Of a stretch of 64,000 nt of DNA, positions 45,902 to 57,638 are shown piece after piece (the stretch's first letter is position 1; each line of letters opens with the position of its first letter). A program made the translations under genes and the position numbers. Source of the DNA: Morchella semilibera (Eukaryota > Ascomycota > Pezizomycetes > Pezizales > Morchellaceae); the NCBI GenBank assembly GCA_009192285.1, contig WBVU01000009.1:1054001-1118000 (forward strand). The letters are read 5' to 3'. A model generated the notes under the pieces. It saw nothing but the letters and a program-made list of their open reading frames with translations. It was not told where the DNA came from and searched no databases.

Positions 45902-47727
45902 ATGCCTAAGCGACCAGCTTCAGAGCCGCCAGAGCTACCTTCGAAGCGTCACCGCCCAAGTGTTGTTCCTTACATTAAACAACTTAGTGACGAGCTCTTC
46001 CTAAGGATCGCCTCTTTCTTGTCAATATCTGATCTTGCATCATGCCAAAGGGTATCGAAACGATTCTCTCGTATTGCGACAGACGGCCAGATCTGGAAGG
46101 CACTCTTCTATAGGAGGTTCGTACGTCCTCGAGCTTCTCGGATTCCGGGAGTCTTAAGCGCTCCACCTTCGAGTCTGCACTATTCATCGCGCAATTCGAG
46201 ATGGTTGGGAGATGAAGGGCTAGCTCGGGCTACTGCAACCAATTGGAAACAGCTCTACAAGCTGCGTCACAACTGGAATAGAGGGACATGCAGTGTCAGC
46301 GAGATTGATGTCACTTCAAATAAACCGCTCCCACCGCTAGTACCGCCATTGCTAGTCAGGCTGCATGAGGTACATAGGTCCATACCATTTCCTAGAGAAT
46401 CACAGGTTGACCATGTGCATTTAACATAGGGAATGGTCTTCACCGTGGATTCAACGCATGGCCTTCGTGCATGGAAGTGGAGAAATTCGAAGAAAACCCC
46501 CATCGCTAGTGCAGACCTATATCAGAGCCCCCTCAACCCTAGTTCGTACGGCGCCCCTACTGCGATGGCCATCGACGAAGATTGCGATGCGACGAAGGCT
46601 GTCAATATCACAGTTGGATTTGAAAAAGGAGGGTTTTGTGTGTATCAGCTGGACATGGAGATACCATCCTCGACATTCATACTCCGTTACATCGATCCCC
46701 GAAACGGCCCTTTCCCGGGAAATAGTTCACACGGACCGATGATCATCTCAATGGCCTACTGCACACCATACCTACTGACAATGACAGCCTCTCAGCTTTT
46801 GACTACCTATCGTTTTGAAGGATCAGACGACATTGACATTGATAGGAGCAGGGGTACTGAAGACCGCGAACGCATGATGCATGCACCGAAAATCCTTGCA
46901 TCCTTGCACTCGCATACAATCTGGCCCCCCTTATCGCTTTCGCTCCGACGGTCATCGCAAAGCTCGGTCATTGCCTGTATTGTCTACGCGTTCCCTCTGT
47001 ACATTTCAGGGTGGTCAGTGGGAATCCAAGAACTTTGGTTTTCAGATGATGCGGGTGGAGTTTATGACTCAAGAATTGCAACGGCTGTGCCATCCGGTTT
47101 TAACTCAGTACCAAACCTGTCATCGGCGAGCTCTCCCGCACAAAGTGGTGTCGGGTCAAGGTCACATTCGCAGGTGAATAGTGTGCCTCTTGCGCAGCCT
47201 ACTTGTCTTTCATACACACATCCGTAAGTGATGGCGCCCCATAAGACCGAGTCCCCCGCTTTTGATCGTATCAAAGCTGTCTCAGTTTGTAGTACCAACA
47301 CTAATACCCTGGTCTTCCGTCCGATCTCAGATACCTACTAGCCTCACATGCCGATAACACTCTCACACTTTATTTAGTCAAATCTACAGCTTCATCAGTC
47401 TCAATAGACTCTGGACAACGCCTCTGGGGTCATACTTCTGGGGTTTCTACAGCTCAGGTCAGCAGTCGGGGAAAGGCGGTATCTATGTCTACAAAAGGGC
47501 TGGAGCTCCGTGTATGGGAGCTTGAGGGTGGCGTATCTGGAAAGAGAAGATTGAATGCTAGTGTAAGAGTGGAATCCTTCAAGGCATATAAAGGCAATGA
47601 CGTAGTGGAAGAGTGGCGCGAGGACAGTCAAGGATGGCTGGGTGGATTTGATGAAGAGAAAGTGGTGGTGTTGAGAGCGAAGGATGAAGGTAGACAGGCC
47701 TTGGTAGTTTACGATTTCTCCCGCTAG
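45902..47727 (+). CDS. F-box protein with possible beta-propeller C-terminus
   Basis: Three exons, 45902-46369, 46430-47223 and 47331-47727; 552 residues. An F-box lies near the N-terminus (KQLSDELFLRIASFLSISDL then CQRVSKRFSRIATDGQIWKA), so the protein is probably an SCF ubiquitin-ligase substrate receptor. The following region (FTVDSTHGLRAWKW, NITVGFEKGGFCVYQLD, YLLASHADNTLTLYLV, LWGHTSGVSTAQVSSRGKAV, GLELRVWEL) has the spacing of degenerate WD-like beta-propeller blades. Substrate unknown. The start is MPKRPASEPP, because the frame upstream of it has no ATG. Confidence 0.85.
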
Positions 47728-49383
47728 AACACCATGGGCCCCAAAGATTAGACAAAGGGATATGGTGTCGAATCTAGAGATCTGATGATACATGATGCGG
47801 CTATTTTGGGATCGTGCCCGAGGGTGCATAATATTGAGCCTTATCGTGCAGAAGCACGTGGGCATGGTGCATACTGCTGCATTTCTTTTTCTCATCCCAA
47901 CATCCTCGATTTTCATTTCAACGGAAGATCACTCCCAGGACCCTACCTATGCGCGAATTGGGGAGAAAGCCTTTTCGAATGCCATGTTAATTTAAAGGAA
48001 TAACCAACCAAGGTCATCTGAGTGTAGAGGGCCGACCAAGGTTTTTCTTCCGAGTCCGAACAACATGTATGTCAGTGTTACAGGGTGTAAAGGCGGGGGA
48101 GGGGGTTACGGTCGCGCCAAGCGCTGCTTGTATTACCCCCCCCCCCGCTTCTCCCAAATGTGATATTCGGGTCAAATAGGCCTCAGGTAACTGTGAGGGT
48201 GGGAAACTCTACAGCCAGTAACTCCTGGTTTCTCTTCGGCGCGTAATTTGTACGAGATGGAGCATGTCGAAACCCAGGAAATTTTATATGCACAAGCACA
48301 AAGGGTATGTGGAGTACTTGCTTAGTTCTGAAACGCGGGGAGGGAGTACGAGCTCTTGAGCATGAGCATAGGGGTGTGTGTACATGTAGGTATCTGAGAT
48401 GAAGTTATCGTCCTATGCACGTTTCACACAAAGGCTTTCCCCTTCAGCGGGACGGGAATCGTGACGGATGTGCACATCTGCATTCGTATATGCTAGAGCT
48501 TATGAGTGAGAGAAACGAGAAACCCCGCAAAACCACAAAAGGACCGAAAGGCTGTTGAAAGTCAGGTTGTACTCGCTTGTTTAGACTCAAGACAGATAAC
48601 CGTTACAGAAAGAACGGTGAGGGGAGGTTTCCCCTGTCGAAACTCGAAAAGGCGGAGTACAGCCGTGTCCAAACCACGAACCACGAACCCCGCAACCCCA
48701 CGATGACCACAAATCCCAGAATCAAAAGTTATAGGAGTGAGGATAGGAGGATAGCTATTAATTTATTATCTACATGTAGCTCTATTATAGTCTTGCTTCC
48801 TAATTCGTTGGTTCGTTCGTTCGCGCGACATCCGGAAAATTATGGGATACGGCTGTACATACCACGCGGGGCGGGGTCCAATCGGCCCAGTAAATCTCCT
48901 TCCGGGACTGCTCTCACCGTTTTCGGGGCGCCGAGAAAAAGAAGCTTCCCCGCCTTGGCCCACTGCCTGCAAATCGTTCGGGAGCAACAGCCGCTAGTCC
49001 TTTAATAGCTAGTTTTATGAGGTTAGAACCCTCTCGCTGCTCAGATTTGGGTATTTGTCCCCCTGTCGTCTTTTTTCTTTCTTTTTTTTCTCACATTTTT
49101 TTTTTTTACATATTTTTCGCCCCGCTGTTTGTCTGGGCAAAGGTTTTGGTCTAGTCACTACACTACACTACACTTCCCACAATCACGACGACCACCACCA
49201 CCACCACCACCACCACCTCCCTCCCATCCTCCACCTCTCCTCTACACACCTGTTTCTCCTCCATCAATTCACTTTATCATCTTTGTGTCTTTTGACCTTC
49301 AATTCCATTTTCATCATCCCCTCCACCACACACACTTTTCAACCCCGCCACCCTCACAAAAAATAGAATAAGTATTTTCTAAA
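47728..49383. other. Intergenic, 1.7 kb
   Basis: No gene supported. Contains a C11 run (48136-48146), two TACATGTA copies (about 48384 and 48773), and a long C/T- and CCA-rich stretch (49060-49350) that is probably the GIS2 5' leader. Confidence 0.5.
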
Positions 49384-50680
49384 ATGGAATTCGGAGGCAG
49401 TAACGTTCGTGCTTGCTACAACTGTTTGTTCTCCCGTCCTCTTAACCTGATGTTTTCTTTCCGCCGGTATAATACATCATCGTTGTTGCGTTTCTCTCCC
49501 TCTACGAGGAACGAGAACGCCATGATGGCCAGTTTTCCCAATAAGAAAAATATTCGAAATCTTATTACTACCCCGCCCAACTTTTTCGCTCCTCATTCTC
49601 AGAATGGGTACGGAGAAAGAGATGGAGGTGATTTTGGAGCCCGCGCTGATCAAAGATATAATGTAGGTGGCGAGGCTGGTCACCAGGTACCACCACTATA
49701 TCCATTTCTCGATGTGATGATCCGATTACTGATTGCAATTGAAGGCTCGCGATTGCCCTAAGCGTGGTACTCCTGTCTGGTAAACATTCCTTTAGTCTTT
49801 CCTCAATTTTTATGTCTGGGCAAATTTAAGATTGGTTGAGATATTTGAGCTGACTTTGCCTTATTTTAGTTATAACTGTGGCCGTACGTTAAATATTCTT
49901 TAATAATTCTAGTTATACCTGTTAACTTAGGCGTGTTATTCCGTTTACAGAGGATGGTCACATGAGTAAGTTTTCACATTTAGGAATTGATTATCTCGCG
50001 TATTGATCTAACGAAATTTTTCAGGCAGAGACTGCAGCAGCCCCGCGAAGGAGAAGAGCTGCTACCGTTGCGGCCAATCAGGTTCGAACTTTCCTAATTC
50101 GGAGATCTACCTCTCCAATCTTGGTCTCGTGATCATACTTGCTGACTGTACATAATGTAGGCCATCTCTCTCGTGATTGCAACGAGCCTGCTGCCCCAAC
50201 TAGCGGTGGCTACGGTGGAAACACTGGATCATCCTTTGGGCCGCAGGGTGTCGGCGCTGAGTGCTACAAGTGCGGCAAAGTAGGGCACATTGCCCGCCAG
50301 TGCACCAGCGCCGGCGGAATGCAGCAGCAGGGTGGTGGATACTCCCGTGCGCAGACCTGTTACTCATGTGGCGGATACGGTATATCCTTCATTTTCTATA
50401 TCGATAAATTACGAGATTTCTTTCTAATGCTTCATTTGTTATAGGGCACTTGTCTCGTGATTGCACCCAGGGCCAGAAGTGCTACAACTGTGGCCAGATT
50501 GGGCATCTCTCTCGTGATTGCCCAAGTGAACAGGACCGTGTTTGCTACAAGTAAGTTGGTCTTTAAGATTTTCAGGCCAATAGCACTGTGTTTGGTTGCA
50601 ATTATATGCTAATTATGGAAAACAGATGCAAGCAACCTGGTCACGTCATGGCCGCCTGCCCCGAGGGCCAAGCCTCGTAA
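49384..50680 (+). CDS. GIS2: CCHC zinc-knuckle nucleic-acid-binding protein (Gis2/CNBP)
   Basis: Nine exons: 49384-49423, 49667-49686, 49745-49779, 49870-49883, 49951-49965, 50025-50081, 50161-50379, 50445-50550 and 50626-50680; 186 residues in one frame. Gis2/CNBP binds single-stranded G-rich nucleic acid and mRNAs and affects translation. Seven CX2CX4HX4C knuckles are rebuilt: CYNCGEAGHQARDC, CYNCGQDGHMSRDC, CYRCGQSGHLSRDC, CYKCGKVGHIARQC, CYSCGGYGHLSRDC, CYNCGQIGHLSRDC and CYKCKQPGHVMAAC. A Gly/Ser/Gln linker separates knuckles 3-4 and 4-5. Exons 2-5 are microexons of 20, 35, 14 and 15 nt, and most introns cut a knuckle between its second Cys and the His. Confidence 0.95.
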
Positions 50681-53600
50681 TTGTATCTATCAATTACCAA
50701 CGCCTGATGTCCACAAAAGTTAAAGCTGCATAGGTGTTTACGGTTGGGTTTGTTTTCAATGAACCGAATTTTTGTTTTTGTTTCTTAAAAAGCTTCTATT
50801 TCTTTTCCTCCTTGCATGCATTTTTTTTTCTTTTCTTTTCAATCCTTAGGCTAAGTGGGGTTCCATCGAACAAAACAAAATACGGGGGATCTGTGGAGAG
50901 ATGATCGTCCATCTAGTTCCTCAATCTCATGACACTGATCATGGAAAAAGAAAAGAAAAAAAAGAAATGTTGACGATACTCACTGGGTTCTTTCTGGTTA
51001 ACCTTCGGCTTGGGTCTTTTTTTTCCTCTCTGCTTCTTCCATCTTCTGTTCTTTCTTTTCTTTCCCATCTTCTCTCTTGTTCATTTAGCTGGTGTATCTT
51101 TAAGTACCCGCGGTTGTCTTTTTGGGAACGGTTGGTCCTTGGGTAAGGAAGCATGGTCACAAAAAGTCTGGTTACGAAGAATGGGAAAAGTTGATTTAAT
51201 CAATTCAATGTACCGCCGAGCTTACTGTTAACATCATCTTTGGCTTCAATTAAACAATAGGGCTGATCATGGGGAAACGTGAATATTTATTAGGCACTGT
51301 ATGCATGCGTTCTGCCAATTGTGAGCGATCTCTCAGCCCGCCCTGTCTGAGGACCCACCACTATGGCATCCGAATCAATAGGGTCTTAGAATCAGTTGAT
51401 AATTGAGCCTTTACTATTTCACCCGAATCGAGTAACGATAGGTAAATCTGAGCTGTCCTCTTTAGGATGCCAGGCGAGACCGGCGGCTAAGCTACCGGTA
51501 CTCAAGACCTTCCTTCATCCTCTCCTAGATCCTGACCAGGTCTTCCGATGGGTCTTGCCCTTCAGGCGTAAACTCCTCCTTTGTGAGCGGAGCCATTCTC
51601 GCGGTCACGCCAATACCGCCTATGCCTCTTGTCCATTGACGAATGGTAGACAGAAACACCTGGTCTACACTTCTGTTTTTGCCTGTCTGTCATGTATGCA
51701 TGTTTAGACGACTGTAGATCAACAACCCCTCTTCTCTCCTAACGCGATTCTAAAATGCGGAATTGATAGGTACGGCCCCCATGAGGCATAATCGATAATG
51801 GGTTAGGGTTACATAAGAGATGCAAAGACTTTTTTTTTTTTTGAAATCAATGCCCTTTCCACGTGATGCTACCTGGATTGCCAAGCATACTTGTGTCCTT
51901 CCCCTTCTTATCGATAACGATAAGGGATAAAACCACTATCCTAGAGTAAATACATGTACTTACATGTAGGTCCCTGGTGATAAGAGCTGCGGAACGAAAA
52001 TAGTGTTTCCGATCGCCGCCGTGGGAGGAGGGGGAACTTATGCAGTCAAGCTCTAGACTCTTCTGTTTTGTAGTAGAATGATACCAGAGATCAAGTTTGC
52101 TTCTTCCTCCACCTTCCGGTTGTACGCTCACAGGCGTGTGATCCGTGCGCCCTTCTAACATTACTAGAGCTCAACTGATGATGTGCGTTTAATTATTGTT
52201 TTGATAGTGACCGTAGTGGTGGTCTGGCTGTGGTGTTGGTGGTGTTAGTGGTGGTGGAGGATGTTTCGGATCAATTGAGGTTGGTAATGGCTTGTTAACT
52301 TGTAGTTAGTGTAGTCTCTGTTCGCGTGAAGTACTTTATTTTTGGCGCCAGGGTCTCGAGTCTTGACTCTTGAGGGCTGAGACCAAAGGACTTGAGGGTA
52401 AACACCATGCACGAAACCGTCATCATGCATGAGAAGGGGACCTTTAACATTCAGGATCTTACGAACCCGTCTCCCGCACTCGGGTCGCGGAGAAGCTATC
52501 CCCGTCCATTCGCATCACCCTCCTCTTCTCCGCTTACTGATTCCTAATAATCAGCTGTCGGAATGCACTTTGGCGGTTGAGAGAGATGTTCGCGGATCTC
52601 TATTAAAATAACAATTTCCATAATGGGGGATCTGTGTTAGGGTGGTGGGTAAGAATTGGGACAGCTGCGGGAATGTAATTCCGGATGGAGGGTGCGCAAT
52701 GGCGGGGTCGAATAGAATAGTGTGATTATTATAACTTTTTTGTTATAATGTATTTCACATGCAAAGAGTTCAGATGAAATTCATCACTAGATAAGTTTTT
52801 TTATTAATTTTTTCTTCTTTTTTAGAGTGCAGAAGAGTTCGGTACCCGTTCCAGGTAGACCATCAGCAGTGTTGTGATGTCAATGAGCGTAGAAGGAGGG
52901 AGGTGCATATCTGCTGCACTTTCTTGACATTTTAGACTCGCAACTGCACCACCTACCGAACCAACCGGAACATCATCATTTGGAGATGATTGGGCTGAGA
53001 ATATCATGGTGGAGGGAGAGGGGACAGAACAGAAGCTGAAACCGGTGCACATGTGCTCAGCTCTTACAAAAGAAGCGAATCTCACGCTCTGTTTGGTCCC
53101 AGCAAGCAGGTCGTGTGATGCACCGATCCGTCCACTCGCATATCATGCAAGGGATTCACTGAGCGATAGGAAGAAGAAAAGGAACCTCGGCGTCCTCATT
53201 CAGGATGAGCGATGCAGGGGTTTTCCATCGCAGAATTAAAGAGAAGAGCAAGAAAGATACAGAGCTAGCTAAGAAGGATGGTATGTGGGTATCAATGATC
53301 GCTATTAACAGTATCATATCTTCTATAAAAGTCTCTTGGAGTTTGTGGGCGAGGACAATATTTGAAAGTATGTGATGTGAGCGTTGTAAGGCTCAATGTG
53401 GCATTGAGGTACAAGGTCAAGAGCACTAAGCAGGGCTGAAACTGAATTCCCCATCTTGCACCGTCTTTGTGAGTCCATCTGCTACGATCCTGTGTCGTAT
53501 TCCACAAAACAATATGTATTTGGTACCTGCCATACGGTCCACGAGCACCCCAAGGAACAGGACCAAGCTCCAAATGTATACGTACCTATAGAATGAAAAG

Positions 53601-56456
53601 ACTGATTAGAATTGTTTCTCTGTGGTGGCACAAAACCTGTACCTTTAGCAGTGAACGCAACCAACCGGTCAGTGCAGCGCTCCATGAAGGGCGAGTGGAT
53701 AATTGCCCGATCGATCTGAAGATTTCAGTTGAGCCGCGTCATGTCGGTCGGTCCTGTTCTTCCTTTGCGGTTGCAACACCACTGATACCACCACCTAAAA
53801 GTTTATCGCCAAATAACAGTAATTACTAACTTCTCCTCTGAGTTCGTCCGGTGTGACTTCTAAGGCCATCCAAGCGCTCAATTGATCGGGAATTGAATCT
53901 ATCTACTTCCCCTCTTTTTCTCCTTGTGAGATTCGCCCCAAATTCATGAGCGATGGAGGGTGAGCAGTCTAGCGAAGAATCCAAGGCGGATGATGACGAT
54001 AAGTCGGAGCATAAGAAGGTCATGCGTGATTCGTATGATGTAGAATCAAACGCAAAGTCCGGACGAAAAGTCTTAGCTTTTCTCTGAATGTGAGTTGTCG
54101 TATTTTTATGAGAGGTCAACATCTTTTGTTGACCGCCGTCGCCGCGTTTCGAATGACACTCCCTGTTTCCCATTTACAAGAGGTGAGTGGGTAGGCGAAC
54201 CTTGTGACATGAAATGTTTCTTCGAATATCAGGCCCTTTATTTTATGCCTTGGGGGACGTGTGTAGCTACGTATAACGCTACCATAGTTGCAATTGAGCT
54301 CTGATTTCGAGGCGACGGATGTTCGTGTCGGAAGCCTTATCTACACCTACCCCGCTCTCTCTATTCTCAGCGCGTGTCCAGCCTGCCACATAGCCCCTCT
54401 CCTGTTTGTTGTTGACTTGAAGTCTTACTCCTGTATGACAGTTGCTGGCTCGCTTCCTGACGTTTCAATTGAGGTTTATTTGCAATTGAGTTTTGTGCAT
54501 GGGGGGAGGGGGGGTGGTGGTAGCCTTGCTGTTGCTGTGACCTGTCTATGTCTATAGCCATTCAGTTTTGCCCTCCCCCCCATAGCGTACCACCGTATAA
54601 AGAGACAAAAAGGTCTGACGAATACTTTACATGATGCTGGAACTGATTTGGCATGTGCTTCTTGGAGGAGGAGAGGGGGGTGGGTCTGGTTTGGATGTGG
54701 TAGTAATAGATGCGAGTAGAGTAGTGGTAGTATGTACGTGTAGCATCATACTTTGAGTGAGTACCAGAGACAGACCGGGAGAGGGATCTGAATCTTGGGA
54801 CCCAGTCAGTCCCTTACTTGAATTGCTCACACCGATACCGGCCCTGCAGGAATCATGTAAATCCAAGATTCCCTGAAGTCTTCCCTCGGGGGTGGTGGGG
54901 ATGCAATCGTTAGTCACCTGTCATAAAACCAGTGAAGTCTCTCCAAGTGACTCTTCTTATTACTCTGTTCGTGTGTACGACGGCCGCTAAGCCCCAGGCT
55001 AGACCAGGTACGGGAATAGAAGCCTCAACTAGGCTGTCATCCTACCAGTCATCCGCCTTAACTCCTCCTCATCATCTTGATGAGTTTTGTCTCTCTTTAA
55101 CAGGCGGAGCTTTACGGGGAACAATGATCTGAGGTGGGGATGGGATAGGTGATGGGGGGGGTTCCTCTTCTTTTGAATTAACATCCACTACTACAACAAT
55201 AACCCCCCCCCCTTCTCTCTTCTACGTCTCCCCACCCCTGTTTCCATTATCTCGAACTTTCCTGTTACCACCTCACGCGCGCTCTGGTTTGCGCATTGCT
55301 AGAGAATAGAGACGGGACCTGCCCTGTACAATGGCTCACCACTCAAATCACAAACACACCCCTCCTCCGCTTACTCGTTCACAGAGAGAGAGAGAAAAAG
55401 GAAGAAAAAAAAAAGAAAGAAAAAAAAAAAAAAGAGAAGTGACTGAGAATATAGTTAATTAAATACACAGTAGAACAGAACTGCTAGCTGGCATTGTAAT
55501 GCTGTGGATGATGGATAAGTGCAATGGATGGCTGTACTGTAAAGTACATAATAACACGGCTGCTGCCTTCCTTACGTACCTGACAGGCTAGAACCCAGAT
55601 TATAAGTTCGATCATCTTCGGTGCTGTTCGCACATACAGTATACAATATGTCAAGGAGGTGTGGCGATTCAATTGAATTTGTCCTGTTTCCAAATTCATT
55701 TTCCAGTCACCGCTCACATTTTTATTATTACTAGATCCCCCAAAACATCTCTGTGTTGCCTTGTGTACCTTGCTAGAAGTAGGTTGAGTACGGTGACCGA
55801 GGTTTAACAGCCTTTTTTAACAACAATGGTGACCCACTGATTAGCGGACCCTTCTACTGCGCAGTCGGATATTGAAGCTGCCCCAGCGCTTGCAGTGTCA
55901 GGGAACATATAGGTGGGAGGTGTGAGTGAGCGAGTGAGTGATTGAATGGGAAAAAGAGAAGTGAGTGATCATGGCATGTATTCTATTTCAGGTCACCCCC
56001 CACTCTCCCCCTCCCTTTGTTCGGTGTTCCTTGTGTCCTGCCTCAATCCATACACGCAAGCCATTAAGCATGCACCCTGGCCTTCCCACACTTTCCTTGA
56101 CTGCCTGACTTATTATAACGCAGTTCTCCCCCCTTCGCCTTATCCATTCTCTCCTACTTCTCCTTGCTTCACATCAGATACTATCCAACAACGACTACGA
56201 CTCAAGTATATCCCCATACGCCACAAAGACATTTGAAGCTACTGATAAAGCTTCTTCTCCTCTATAAAGTCCTCATTGCTTGGTTATTTACAAGTTCCAA
56301 TTGCTTAAAGCTTTCACCAATTATATAACCCCAATTCAAACCAGGATTTGAAAGCTTAATTACGCATCATCACCTAGCATCCGGACTAGAGCTACCCATA
56401 GCTCACTATATAAGAACGGACACCAATCCTGCAATCTCATAGCTACACATATAGCT
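50681..56456. other. 5.8-kb gene-free spacer
   Basis: The largest region without a supported gene. Open frames are short, non-conserved and mostly lack good starts. It contains two TACATGTA copies (about 51952 and 51962), C10 and A-rich runs near 55203 and 55395-55435, T-rich tracts after GIS2, and (TGG)n around 52220-52260. It could hold long leaders or non-coding RNAs of the flanking genes. Near 56407 there is a TATA box for the next gene. Confidence 0.5.
56407..56413 (+). promoter_or_regulatory. TATA box candidate of SWIRM gene
   Basis: TATATAA, 44 bp upstream of the start codon at 56457. The spacing would give a very short leader, so transcription may start just before the ATG, or further upstream. 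Confidence 0.35.
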
Positions 56457-57638
56457 ATGGACGCTACCCCTATGAGCTACTCACAGACCCCTTCACTTAC
56501 AAAAACCGGTGTCCTGGCCTCTCCTCCTGAACTCCTACATAGCCTGGATAGATTCCCTTCACCGACTCCTTCCAATACGAACCGGTGCCTATACACAACC
56601 CCAATGTCCGGAGTTCAACACTCCTCCCCAATTGACAAGATGTCCATTGCTGCTGCGACAAACCCAGCCCCTCATACCATGCTGTCTCCCCCCCCTTCAC
56701 CAGCTCGACGACTTGCCTCGCCTTCAATTTCCGTCTCCCCGCCCTCCTCGGCCGAGATTGCTGACCGAGTTCTATTTTCTCACTCCGAGCCCGCAATATC
56801 CCTCGAAACTCCTCTATTTCACGTCTCAGAGCAGTTTGAGCCTTTGATCCAAAATGTGATTTCTTCAAAGACTAAGCGAAAGTCGGATTCACAGCCAAAA
56901 CCTACTGCCGAAGAATATAATGCTTTCGTTTCTTGCGCGTGGAGATTGTGTCAGAGCAATCCGCGAGACTGGCTAAGGCGGGAGAAAGCGAACATGAAGA
57001 TTATTGATAGGGCGGCGGCTAGTAACAGAATCCAGAAGCCTACCATATTAGCTGGGTACGCTACTAAACGAAACATTGCACCTGCCCGATCGGTTAATAA
57101 TGGCGCACCATCTGCCCTGAAGCCGCGAGCAGTTCAGGGACGCTCTGCAAGAACACCCAGACCCACCCCTAAAGCAATTATAAATGATAGCTTCGCTTAT
57201 CCAGATGGACGCCTCCCAACCCCCCAGACACCATCTTCGGCGGCAGTACGCGCAAGGGCAGTGGCAACCCGGGAGGACGCGGACTTTGAAGCTATTCCCG
57301 ACATGTCTCCGCCACTCGAGACTCTACCTAACTCAAAATGCCTCAAAGCTGATTGGAAAGGTACTGTACTTGACCTCTCAGATGATCCACATGCAAGACT
57401 TCTTCACCCTGCAGAGCTACACCTCGCTTCAGTTCTCCGCCTCTCTTGCGCTTCCTATCTTACGTCTAAGCGAAGAATCTTCCAGATGAAGGTTGAGAGA
57501 GAAAGGATGGGCTTGAAATTCATGAAGACCGATTCCCAAAAGGCTTGCAAGATCGATGTTAACAAGGCTTCGAAATTGTGGACTGCCTACGAGAAAGTTG
57601 GTTGGTTTGATAGACGATACATCCAACAATATTTGTGA
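56457..57638 (+). CDS. SWIRM-domain protein (Fun19-like)
   Basis: Single exon, 393 residues. The first 110 residues are Ser/Pro-rich and disordered. A middle segment (EYNAFVSCAWRLCQSNPRDW, LRREKANMKI) is helical. The C-terminal 85 residues form a SWIRM domain: LHPAELHLASVLRLSCASYL, KRRIFQMKVERERMGLKFMK, IDVNKASKLWTAYEKVGWFD. SWIRM domains are small helical modules of chromatin proteins. The architecture (disordered N-terminus with a terminal SWIRM) matches yeast Fun19 and related fungal proteins, so a chromatin role is likely. The start is the first ATG after a TATA box. Confidence 0.88.
   Translation: MDATPMSYSQTPSLTKTGVLASPPELLHSLDRFPSPTPSNTNRCLYTTPMSGVQHSSPIDKMSIAAATNPAPHTMLSPPPSPARRLASPSISVSPPSSAEIADRVLFSHSEPAISLETPLFHVSEQFEPLIQNVISSKTKRKSDSQPKPTAEEYNAFVSCAWRLCQSNPRDWLRREKANMKIIDRAAASNRIQKPTILAGYATKRNIAPARSVNNGAPSALKPRAVQGRSARTPRPTPKAIINDSFAYPDGRLPTPQTPSSAAVRARAVATREDADFEAIPDMSPPLETLPNSKCLKADWKGTVLDLSDDPHARLLHPAELHLASVLRLSCASYLTSKRRIFQMKVERERMGLKFMKTDSQKACKIDVNKASKLWTAYEKVGWFDRRYIQQYL

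Noticed and set aside
48577-49005. 142-codon open frame before GIS2
   Set aside because: No recognisable domain, atypical composition, and it ends within the presumed GIS2 promoter and leader.
54932-55132. 66-codon frame with a signal-peptide-like start
   Set aside because: It begins with GTG, has no upstream ATG, no supporting splice sites and no family match.
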